From Betaproteobacteria bacterium (GTDB taxonomy: Bacteria > Pseudomonadota > Gammaproteobacteria > Burkholderiales > Rhodocyclaceae), in assembly GCA_016194935.1 (NCBI GenBank), contig JACQAO010000021.1:1-32086 (forward strand): a DNA stretch of 32,086 nucleotides, read 5' to 3'. Shown here in pieces: positions 26,066 through 32,086 of the stretch. The notes under the pieces are model-generated. The model was not told where the DNA came from, searched no databases, and was given only the letters and a program-made list of their open reading frames with translations. Position 1 is the first letter of the stretch, and every line of letters starts with the position of its first letter. A program made the position numbers and the translations under genes.

Positions 26066-27157
26066 ATGAGCATCCACGAGAGCGCCTATCCCGCCCGCTG
26101 GTGGCATGCCCTGGAGGATGGCCGTATCCAGTGCGACCTGTGTCCGCGCGACTGCAAGTTGCACGAAGGCCAGCGCGGCGCCTGTTTTGTGCGCGCCATG
26201 CGCCACGGCAAACTGGTGCTGACCACCTATGGCCGCAGCTCGGGTTTTTGCATCGACCCGATCGAGAAAAAACCGCTCTACAACTTTTATCCCGGCTCCA
26301 GCGTGCTCTCTTTCGGCACCGCCGGCTGCAATCTCGCCTGCAAGTTCTGCCAGAACTGGGACATTTCCAAGTCGCGCGCGATGGATACGCTGATGGACGC
26401 CGCCTCGCCGGAAGCCATCGCCAAAGCGGCGGTGGCGCGCCACAGCAGGAGCGTCGCGTTCACCTACAACGACCCGGTGATTTTCGCCGAATACGCCATG
26501 GACACCGCCGACGCCTGCCATGCCGAAGGTATCCAGGCGGTCGCCGTCACCGCCGGCTACATCCACGCCGCGCCGCGCCGCGAGTTTTACGCAAAGATGG
26601 ATGCCGCCAATATCGACCTCAAAGCATTCACCGAAGCCTTCTATTTCAAACTCTGCGGCGGTCACCTGCAAGATGTGCTGGACACCCTCGTCTACGTCCA
26701 TCACGAAACCGCTTGCTGGCTGGAGATCACCACCCTGCTGATTCCCGGCCACAACGACAGCGCAGCGGAAGTAACGCAACTTTCGCAGTGGGTAGCGCAG
26801 GAGCTTGGCCCAGACGTGCCGCTGCACTTCTCCGCCTTCCACCCCGACTACAAACTGCTCGGCGCACCTCCGACGCCAGCGGCGACGCTGGCGCGCGCCC
26901 GCCGCATCGCACTCGACCAGGGCCTGCACTATGTGTATATCGGCAATGTGCATGACCGCGTGGGCGACACCACGTTTTGCCCGGCTTGCGGCAAAGCGGT
27001 GATCCAGCGCGACTGGTATGAAATACTCGACTACCAGCTCACCGACGACGGCCATTGCCGGCATTGCAATGCCGCCATCGCCGGTCGCTACGGCCACTAT
27101 GAGCAGCCCTTCGGCGCGCGGCGGATTCCGGTCAGAATGGCGCGGGAGCAGGCGTAG
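26066..27157 (+). CDS. amrS: AmmeMemoRadiSam system radical SAM enzyme
   Basis: This radical SAM enzyme has 363 residues. The 4Fe-4S cluster motif CxxxCxxC is at Cys88, Cys92 and Cys95 (GCNLACKFCQNW). An N-terminal cysteine cluster (Cys23, 26, 30, 40: CDLCPRDC, GAC) and a C-terminal CPAC/CRHC ribbon could bind further metal. The family resembles pyruvate formate-lyase activases (NDPVIFAEYAMD, then LEITTLLIPGHND, then FHPDYKL). The substrate is unknown. GGGAGG lies 12 bases before the ATG. It completes the B-A-radical SAM order of the AmmeMemoRadiSam system, in which all three proteins are presumed to act in one modification or redox reaction. Confidence 0.94.
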   Translation: MSIHESAYPARWWHALEDGRIQCDLCPRDCKLHEGQRGACFVRAMRHGKLVLTTYGRSSGFCIDPIEKKPLYNFYPGSSVLSFGTAGCNLACKFCQNWDISKSRAMDTLMDAASPEAIAKAAVARHSRSVAFTYNDPVIFAEYAMDTADACHAEGIQAVAVTAGYIHAAPRREFYAKMDAANIDLKAFTEAFYFKLCGGHLQDVLDTLVYVHHETACWLEITTLLIPGHNDSAAEVTQLSQWVAQELGPDVPLHFSAFHPDYKLLGAPPTPAATLARARRIALDQGLHYVYIGNVHDRVGDTTFCPACGKAVIQRDWYEILDYQLTDDGHCRHCNAAIAGRYGHYEQPFGARRIPVRMAREQA

Positions 27158-27200
27158 TGCTGCTGTTGCCATTTCACCGGATAAAGTTTAATGTTGCGCC

Positions 27201-27404
27201 ATGAATACCGCCCTATCTCCCATTGAGTCCGAATTTTCCACGACGGAACAGGCCGAGGCATATAAATGCTGGCTTCGCGCCAAGGTGCAGGAGTCGTTGG
27301 ATGACCCGCGTCCGAACATCCCCCATGACGTGGTAATGGCTGAGATGCGCAAACTGCTTGAGGATCAGCGCAAAGATCAAGATGCTGGTCGAGTGGCGGC
27401 CTGA
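27201..27404 (+). CDS. type II antitoxin (stability determinant family)
   Basis: The 67-residue product has the pattern SPIESEFSTTEQAEAYKCW, then RAKVQESLDDPRPNIPHDVV and MAEMRKLLED. It resembles the short antitoxins annotated as stability determinants that accompany RelE/ParE toxins. Such antitoxins bind and block the toxin and repress their own operon. It overlaps the toxin gene by 23 bases. There is no Shine-Dalgarno site. A possible TTGCCA (27166-27171) and TAATGT (27189-27194) promoter with 17-base spacing would put the transcript start near the ATG. Confidence 0.82.
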   Translation: MNTALSPIESEFSTTEQAEAYKCWLRAKVQESLDDPRPNIPHDVVMAEMRKLLEDQRKDQDAGRVAA

Positions 27405-27654
27405 AGCCCGCGCAAACCTGCGCGAAATTTTAAGTTACATCTCGGAACGAAATCTGGCCGCCGCATTTAACCTGGGCGAAGAGATCGAACGCGCCACGTC
27501 CGCCTTGCCTCAACATCCCTATCTATACCGCCATGGGATAGTGGCGGGGACTCGGGAAATGGTTGTGCATCCGAACTATGTGGTGGTTTACCGGGTTACA
27601 GCCTCCGCTATCGAAGTGATCAACGTCCTGCATTCCAGGCAGCAATATCCCTGA
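27382..27654 (+). CDS. type II toxin, RelE/ParE family
   Basis: The 90-residue product has the RelE/ParE core: VEWRPEARANLREILSYISE, EEIERATSALPQHPYLYR, then TREMVVHPNYVVVYRV and a C-terminal VINVLHSRQQYP. ParE members poison DNA gyrase and RelE members cleave mRNA at the ribosome; the sequence alone does not decide which applies, though the VLHSRQQYP ending fits ParE-like members. The ATG at 27382 gives the family start; an upstream in-frame ATG at 27358 would extend into the antitoxin. It is cotranscribed with the antitoxin. Confidence 0.85.
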   Translation: MLVEWRPEARANLREILSYISERNLAAAFNLGEEIERATSALPQHPYLYRHGIVAGTREMVVHPNYVVVYRVTASAIEVINVLHSRQQYP

Positions 27655-27735
27655 ATTATTGTGGAATAAACCGGCAGGCTCGTTCGTCTATGGGGCGTAC
27701 TTCCCAAAAACTTCAACTTGAAAGGATAGTCCCCA

Positions 27736-28161
27736 ATGAAACGCACCCTCCTGTCGCTCTCGCTGTTTCTTGCCGCCAGTGGCGGCGCGCTGGCCGCCCC
27801 GTCCGACGAAGCCCGGTTGCACTTCCAGGCCATCGGCGCAGGCGACACGGCGCTGCTGGCGCGCGGCTATGCCGACAATGCACAACTCAACTGGATCGGC
27901 GGCCCGCTCAACGGCACCTATAGCGGGGCCGACAACATCCGCGCACTGTGGGAGAAGTTCACCAAGGCGCAGGGGCCGCTCAAGGTCAGCGTCGACAAGC
28001 TTGAGGAATCAGTCAACACCAATGGCGCTACAGTCACGGCAAATGTCCAGTTCGAAGGCAAGCAACCGATCAAGGTGCGTTACGTGCTCACTTATCGTGA
28101 CGGCAAGCTGACCAGCGAAACCTGGCAGATCGACCCCAAACTTGCGATGGGCGGATACTAA
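27736..28161 (+). CDS. secreted NTF2-like/SnoaL-type protein
   Basis: The 141-residue product has a signal peptide (MKRTLLSLSLFLAASGGALA, cleavage near residue 20). A single NTF2-like alpha+beta domain follows (ARLHFQAIGAGDTALLARGY, then NAQLNWIGGPLNGTY and TSETWQIDPK). Such domains bind small ligands or act as enzymes, and no specific activity is indicated. AAAGGA is 8 bases before the ATG. It lies 23 bases upstream of the ECF sigma factor gene in the same direction and may belong to the same operon, placing another periplasmic protein next to the sigma-propeller module. Confidence 0.85.
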   Translation: MKRTLLSLSLFLAASGGALAAPSDEARLHFQAIGAGDTALLARGYADNAQLNWIGGPLNGTYSGADNIRALWEKFTKAQGPLKVSVDKLEESVNTNGATVTANVQFEGKQPIKVRYVLTYRDGKLTSETWQIDPKLAMGGY

Positions 28162-28184
28162 ATCTATAAGCCGGAAAATCCACT

Positions 28185-28694
28185 GTGCAGGACGTCAATA
28201 GCCAGATCGTCGCGTGCATACCCAACTTGCGCCGGTATGCACGCGGGCTGACGCGCAACCGGGAGGCCGCCGACGATCTGGTGCAGGATACGCTGGAGCG
28301 CGCCTGGCGTCGCATCGCTTTATGGCAGCGGCGCGGCGACCTGCGCGCCTGGTTGTTCAGCATCCTGCACAATTTGTTCATCGATGAGGTGCGCTCGCAA
28401 CGCGCCTCGCCGGAGGAAGCGATGCCCCGGGAGGAACACAGTATCCCGGCGCGCGCCAGCCAGACCGACATGCTGGAAGTACGTGATCTGGACCGGGCGC
28501 TGTTGCAACTGCCGCCGGATCAGCGCGCAGTATTGCTGCTGGTGGCGGTGGAACAAATGACTTATGAACAAGTCGGCGCAGCGCTCGGCGTTCCTCTGGG
28601 TACCGTCATGTCGCGTCTGTCGCGTGCGCGCGCGCGACTGCGCGAGGTTCTCGAAGGACGCGATCATGCGCCCAGGATCAAGGTGGTGAAATGA
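28185..28694 (+). CDS. ECF-family RNA polymerase sigma factor
   Basis: The 169-residue product has sigma region 2 (LTRNREAADDLVQDTLERAW, then DLRAWLFSILHNLFIDEVR) and region 4 (LLQLPPDQRAVLLLVAVEQM, then YEQVGAALGVPLGTVMSRLS). It lacks regions 1 and 3, which defines the extracytoplasmic-function group. The start is GTG at 28185 with GGAAAA about 9 bases upstream. Its stop overlaps the start of an anti-sigma gene (ATGA), the usual pairing. It probably activates this operon and other envelope genes when the anti-sigma factor releases it; the inducing signal is unknown. Confidence 0.95.
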   Translation: MQDVNSQIVACIPNLRRYARGLTRNREAADDLVQDTLERAWRRIALWQRRGDLRAWLFSILHNLFIDEVRSQRASPEEAMPREEHSIPARASQTDMLEVRDLDRALLQLPPDQRAVLLLVAVEQMTYEQVGAALGVPLGTVMSRLSRARARLREVLEGRDHAPRIKVVK

Positions 28695-29545
28695 ATACCA
28701 GGAACACCAATGACAAGACTCCGGTGACCGAAGCGGATTTGCATGCCTACGCCGATGGGCAATTGCCCGAGCTGCGGCGGCTGATGGTCGAAGCCTATCT
28801 GGCGGCACACCCGGACGATGCGGCGCGCATCAAAGCCTGGCAGCGCGATAACGCGGCCTTGCGCGCGCTGCTCGATCCTGTCCTCAGTGAATTGATTCCG
28901 GTGAATTTGCCGCTCGCGCCGAACCGGCGGGCTTTGCCGTGGCGTCAGTTCGCCATGGCGGCTTCGCTGGCGTTTGTCAGCGCCGGCAGCGGCTGGCTGT
29001 TGCGCGGCGCTTTCATAACCGAAACCTCGCCGTCGCTGGAAATCAGCGCCAGCGAGCAAAAGCAGGCAGTAGCCGGTTTTGCACTGCGCGCCGCAGTGGC
29101 CCATGTGGTCTACAGCCCGGATGTACGGCGTCCGGTGGAGATCGGCGCGGCGCAGGAAGATCAACTGGTGGCGTGGCTGTCGAAGCGGCTGGACACGCCG
29201 GTCAAGCCGCCGCACCTGGGCCGTGTCGGCTATGAACTGATCGGCGGTCGTCTGCTGCCCGGCGAGCAAGGGCCGGTGGCGCAATTCATGTATCACGACA
29301 GCCACGGCCAGCGCCTCACCTTGTATGTGACGCGCGAAGCCAAGGTCACCAAAGACACGAACACGGCCTTCCGCTTTGCCCAGGACGGGCCGGTGAATGT
29401 TTTCTACTGGGTGGATGGGCGTTTCGGCTATGCAATTTCCGCCGGCGCAAACAAGCAGGCTTTGCAACTCGTCGCACAGGAAGTCTACCGCCAACTGGCG
29501 CCAACCGACATCAATCAGCATCAATCAAATCAGGAAAAACCATGA
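28691..29545 (+). CDS. transmembrane anti-sigma factor
   Basis: The 284-residue product has a short cytoplasmic anti-sigma domain (EADLHAYADGQLPELRRLMV at 14-33, then AYLAAHPDDAARIKAWQRDN). One transmembrane helix (about 86-104) follows, and then a periplasmic domain of about 180 residues. It lacks the HxxxCxxC zinc motif of ZAS-type anti-sigma factors. The periplasmic part (VVYSPDVRRPVEIGAAQEDQ, then RLGYELIGGRLLPG-like GRVGYELIGGRLLPG) matches the anti-sigma type found next to ECF factors in betaproteobacteria. ATGA overlaps link it to the sigma factor before and to the Tat-exported propeller after it. Confidence 0.9.
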   Translation: MNTRNTNDKTPVTEADLHAYADGQLPELRRLMVEAYLAAHPDDAARIKAWQRDNAALRALLDPVLSELIPVNLPLAPNRRALPWRQFAMAASLAFVSAGSGWLLRGAFITETSPSLEISASEQKQAVAGFALRAAVAHVVYSPDVRRPVEIGAAQEDQLVAWLSKRLDTPVKPPHLGRVGYELIGGRLLPGEQGPVAQFMYHDSHGQRLTLYVTREAKVTKDTNTAFRFAQDGPVNVFYWVDGRFGYAISAGANKQALQLVAQEVYRQLAPTDINQHQSNQEKP

Positions 29546-30909
29546 ACGAGCAGCGCAGGGATTTCATCAAGTCTACCGTAGCAATCGCTACGGCAGCCGG
29601 ATTGTCAGGTACTCAATGGGCGCACGCCCAGAGCGCCGCCTCGGTCGAGGCGGGCGACCGCGTCTTCATCACTAACGAGGACTCCAACACCATCGTCGTC
29701 ATCGACCCGAACTCCAACACCGTCGAGACCACCATCAACCTGACCAGCTTCGACGAAGACCCGCGACCGCCGTTTCGTTTCGTCACCGCCGGGGTGGCGC
29801 CAACCCATGCGGCGATGATTCACAAACCGCTGTATCACGGCTGTGTCGATGCCCACGGCGCGGTGCCTTCTCCAGACGGCAAGCTGCTCGCCACCAGTGG
29901 ACGCGGCTCGAGCAACATCTACCTGATCGACGCGGTGAACCGCCGCGTCGTCGGCAATACGCCGAATCCCTTCGCCGCCGCCGGCGGCAATGCGGAGCGC
30001 CTTTCCAGCGGCATCCTGCTGGGACGCGAGCCGCACGAGCCGACGTTCACCCGCAACGGCAAGGAATTGTGGGTCACCCTGCGCGGCGAAAACCGCATCG
30101 CCATCCTCGATGTCGAACGTGCAATCAAGCAGGCCGGCGGCGTGGATGCAGGCGCGGTGCTGAGCTATTTTCCGACGATCAACGGGCCGGCGCAGGTGTG
30201 GTTCGACGCCAAAGGCGAAACCGCGTTTGTCGCCAGCCAGAAGGGCGCAGTGGTCGACGTACTCAGTGTCAATAGGGACAAGTCGGGTTACTCGCACCCG
30301 GCACACATCACCACCTTGAATATCGCCGCCCAGGACAAGCCGGGATTCACGCCTTTTCTCAAGACCAGCCCGGACGGCGCCGAAGTATGGTTTTCGCATA
30401 AGCTTGCCGACGCAGTATCGGCGCGCTCCACACGCCACCCCTTCGACCTGCTGGATAGCGTGCCGCTGGGCAACCTGGCGCGGCCCAACCATGTCGAGTT
30501 CGTCAGCAACGCCAAGGGCAAGGTCACCTACGCCAGCCTGGCGCGCGTGGACGACGGCGGCCCAGGCGGCGTGGCCTCCAGCCAGATCGCCATCATCGAC
30601 CGCAGCGCCGGTCTCGGCGCACGCAAGGTAGTCGGGACTTTCTTCACGCATGGCCGCGAGTCGCACGGCCTATGGACCAATCCCGCCAACGACCTGCTCT
30701 ACGTCGCGCATGAACAGGACGAGTTGCCCGGCACGCCCAACGCCGGCCAGACCGTGTGCAGCGCCTTCGACGTGAGCGATCCTTTCGCTCCGAAGTTCAT
30801 TGCACAGATTCCGCTGGGCGCGCTGAAACTTCCGTCGGGCGAACTGCGCAACAAGAAAAGCATCAACCTGGTGTACGTGCGTCCCGGCTATCCGGGGCAG
30901 ACCGCATGA
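29542..30909 (+). CDS. Tat-exported beta-propeller protein (YncE-like)
   Basis: The 455-residue product starts with a twin-arginine signal (Arg5-Arg6 in RRDFIK, a hydrophobic stretch, and AHA near residue 28), so it is exported folded to the periplasm. The rest consists of WD/YVTN-like beta-propeller blades, for example RVFITNEDSNTIVVIDPNSN, PDGKLLATSGRGSSNIYLID, RNGKELWVTLRGENRIAILD and NDLLYVAHEQDELPGTPN. There is no CxxCH haem motif. Tat export suggests a cofactor or metal, but none is visible. It overlaps the anti-sigma gene before it and the DUF305 gene after it (ATGA both times). Confidence 0.88.
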   Translation: MNEQRRDFIKSTVAIATAAGLSGTQWAHAQSAASVEAGDRVFITNEDSNTIVVIDPNSNTVETTINLTSFDEDPRPPFRFVTAGVAPTHAAMIHKPLYHGCVDAHGAVPSPDGKLLATSGRGSSNIYLIDAVNRRVVGNTPNPFAAAGGNAERLSSGILLGREPHEPTFTRNGKELWVTLRGENRIAILDVERAIKQAGGVDAGAVLSYFPTINGPAQVWFDAKGETAFVASQKGAVVDVLSVNRDKSGYSHPAHITTLNIAAQDKPGFTPFLKTSPDGAEVWFSHKLADAVSARSTRHPFDLLDSVPLGNLARPNHVEFVSNAKGKVTYASLARVDDGGPGGVASSQIAIIDRSAGLGARKVVGTFFTHGRESHGLWTNPANDLLYVAHEQDELPGTPNAGQTVCSAFDVSDPFAPKFIAQIPLGALKLPSGELRNKKSINLVYVRPGYPGQTA

Positions 30910-31265
30910 AAACGGAACACACCGGCCATCACGCAGCGCCCGGCGAGGCTGAAAGCCAGTTCGTGCGCGAGAACGACATCGGCATGATGAAAATGATGAC
31001 CGACATGCATGCCCCCGGCTACACCGGCAATCCGGATGTGGATTTTCTCGCCATGATGGTTCCACATCACCAGGGCGCGGTGGAAATGGCGCGCCTGGTG
31101 CTCATCTACGGCCATGATCCGGTGACGCGCAAACTGGCCGAGGACATCATCGCCGGCCAGCAGGTCGAGATCGAAGGCATGCAGCGGCGGCTGGTGCAAT
31201 TGCGACGCGGCGATAACGTCGAACAACCCGACGGTTTCCCCGCGCTGGGCGGCACACGGCGCTGA
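30906..31265 (+). CDS. DUF305-family putative metal-binding protein
   Basis: The 119-residue product carries the DUF305 core: DVDFLAMMVPHHQGAVEMAR at 44-63, with His54/His55 and several Met residues, followed by the paired helix KLAEDIIAGQQVEIEGMQR. DUF305 proteins such as cyanobacterial CopM bind copper, usually in the periplasm. Here no signal peptide or membrane anchor is seen with the ATG at 30906. That start is the coupled one (ATGA with the propeller stop). It is rich in His and Met near the N terminus (TEHTGHH, GMMKMMTDMH). A copper or silver role fits the sequence but is an inference. Confidence 0.85.
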   Translation: MKTEHTGHHAAPGEAESQFVRENDIGMMKMMTDMHAPGYTGNPDVDFLAMMVPHHQGAVEMARLVLIYGHDPVTRKLAEDIIAGQQVEIEGMQRRLVQLRRGDNVEQPDGFPALGGTRR

Positions 31266-31290
31266 TCGCAGCGGATCGTGGCCGAGTACC

Positions 31291-31310
31291 GTAGCGCGAA
31301 CCCGCGCTAC
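31291..31310. repeat. perfect 8-bp hairpin (REP-like)
   Basis: GTAGCGCG at 31291-31298, loop AACC, CGCGCTAC at 31303-31310. It sits between the DUF305 stop and the LysE-family start. There is no T run after it, so it is not a standard terminator. It resembles small REP-type palindromes. Confidence 0.65.
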
Positions 31311-31327
31311 CCGCTAAACTGCCGGGC

Positions 31328-31963
31328 ATGACCGCCAGCACTCTTTTGTTATTCAGCGCCGCCGCCATCATGCTGGCGCTCACCCCCGGCCCGACTATGC
31401 TGTTGGCATTGAACAACGGTATTGCATCAGGAGTGCGGGTCGCGGCTTACGGCATCGCCGGCGCCACTCTCGCCAGCGCCCTGCTGATCAGCGCCGTCGC
31501 TCTGGGGCTGGGCGCGCTGCTGCTGGCGTCGGAAACCTTGTTCAATGCGCTGCGCCTGATCGGCGTCGCCTATCTCTGCTGGCTGGGCTACAAGCTGTGG
31601 CAGACCCCGCCGCTCGCCATCAACCCTTCCGCACAAGCGCAGTCGGCGACGCCCCTCAGCCCCAACCAAGCCTTCTGGCGCTGCGCTTCGGTGTCCCTGT
31701 CGAACCCCAAGGCGCTGCTGTTTTTCTCCGCCTTCCTGCCCCAGTTTGTCGATCCATCGCTGCCGCAAGCGCCGCAATATCTGGTGCTGGCAACGATCTT
31801 CCTGAGCATCGACGCGGCGGTAATGCTGGCCTACGCCAGTGCCGGCAGATACGCCGTGAATTTTCTGTCGGCGCGCAGCGTGACCTTCATCAACCGTGGC
31901 TGCGCGCTGGCGATGTTGCTGCTCGCCGCAACACTCGCCGCCTTCCGGCGCAGCAACGGCTAG
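31328..31963 (+). CDS. LysE/RhtB-family amino-acid exporter
   Basis: This inner-membrane exporter of 211 residues probably has six transmembrane helices. The family signature LTPGPTMLLALNNG lies at about 17-30, and ALRLIGVAYLCWLGYKLW, FWRCASVSLSNPKALLFF and SAFLPQFVDPS follow. RhtB/LysE members export amino acids and derivatives; the substrate cannot be told. The start gives the normal N terminus. The length is normal, but the TAG stop is formed by the TA dinucleotide at the insertion point of an IS630-type element plus the first element base, so the original C terminus may have differed by a few residues. Confidence 0.93.
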   Translation: MTASTLLLFSAAAIMLALTPGPTMLLALNNGIASGVRVAAYGIAGATLASALLISAVALGLGALLLASETLFNALRLIGVAYLCWLGYKLWQTPPLAINPSAQAQSATPLSPNQAFWRCASVSLSNPKALLFFSAFLPQFVDPSLPQAPQYLVLATIFLSIDAAVMLAYASAGRYAVNFLSARSVTFINRGCALAMLLLAATLAAFRRSNG

Positions 31964-32086
31964 TGTCCTGAGTTAAAAGTTCGTTGAACCAATATGCTTA
32001 CTGCATGTCCAAGAGGTTGTACGATCAACCTCTGGAGGATGCGATGAGCGGCAGACCGAAAGCGCACATAGTGCTGAACGAAACTG
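31963..32086 (+). mobile_element. IS630-family element, left end (runs off window)
   Basis: A TA dinucleotide at 31961-31962, the IS630 target, is followed by GTGTCCTGAGTTAAAAG, which would be the left terminal repeat, and an 80-bp leader to the transposase ATG. A perfect 8-bp stem (AGAGGTTG at 32012-32019, CAACCTCT at 32026-32033) precedes a GGAGG site at 32034-32038. The exact boundary is inferred, because the other end is out of view. Confidence 0.68.
32044..32086 (+). CDS. IS630-family transposase, N-terminal fragment (runs off window end)
   Basis: The 14 visible codons read MSGRPKAHIVLNET. This matches the conserved N terminus of IS630-family transposases, which begin MSGRPKA followed by a helix-turn-helix domain. 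A strong GGAGG site is 5 bases before the ATG. Only the first residues are in the window, so completeness and function cannot be judged. Confidence 0.75.
   Translation, partial: MSGRPKAHIVLNET

Noticed and set aside
31291-31310. Hairpin after the DUF305 gene considered as a rho-independent terminator.
   Set aside because: The stem is perfect but no T run follows on either strand.

Overview
The window reads as a chromosomal segment of a GC-rich betaproteobacterium. The gene order nadK / hrcA-hemH-trxC-grpE-dnaK-dnaJ, the protein sequences, and the mix of chemotaxis, type II secretion and AmmeMemoRadiSam genes suggest a Nitrosomonadales-type organism (Gallionellaceae or Sulfuricellaceae-like). 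That placement is an inference from gene content and family recognition, not a measured phylogeny. No rRNA, tRNA, CRISPR array or replication origin was seen.

Layout. (1) 1-96 is the last 31 codons of an IS110-family transposase. (2) 141-1019 is nadK on the minus strand, divergent from a plus-strand heat-shock and haem block (hrcA, hemH, trxC, grpE, dnaK, dnaJ; 1109-7652). Sigma-32-type promoters lie in front of grpE and dnaK, and a large palindrome of CACAGAG heptamers sits between dnaK and dnaJ. (3) 7812-8057 is a small coiled-coil/membrane protein flanked by imperfect direct repeats. (4) 8139-9761 is a minus-strand chemoreceptor, followed by a 367-bp non-coding stretch and a small unknown minus-strand gene. 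(5) 10442-15136 is the gspI-J-K-L-M-N half of a type II secretion locus, tightly coupled except for a second heptamer palindrome (CACCAAG) between gspM and gspN. (6) 15230-17693 is ompR-envZ coupled to a group II truncated haemoglobin. (7) 17784-20118 is a HEAT-repeat membrane protein and a family 2 glycosyltransferase that has lost its N-terminal membrane segment and several catalytic residues. (8) 20233-22517 is cheW plus a second chemoreceptor ending in a CheR-docking pentapeptide. (9) 22535-23040 is a broken outer-membrane protein gene. (10) A minus-strand block, YkgJ-like, ispF and ispD (23037-24584), follows. (11) 24678-27157 is a complete Memo-AMMECR1-radical SAM triad. (12) 27201-27654 is a toxin-antitoxin pair. 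(13) 27736-31265 holds an NTF2-like secreted protein, then a coupled ECF sigma factor, anti-sigma factor, Tat-exported beta-propeller and DUF305 protein. (14) 31328-31963 is a LysE-family exporter whose stop codon is made at the junction with an IS630-type element that runs off the window.

How it fits together. Most plus-strand genes are in translationally coupled runs (ATGA overlaps). The heat-shock block is probably controlled by RpoH rather than by HrcA locally, since no CIRCE element was found. Chemotaxis genes occur twice, on opposite strands. The stretch 18800-23040 shows gene erosion on both sides of an intact cheW-receptor pair. The points most worth following up are the AmmeMemoRadiSam triad, the active-site-less glycosyltransferase, the two heptamer palindromes placed just before genes without a Shine-Dalgarno site, and the ECF sigma-propeller-DUF305 operon.
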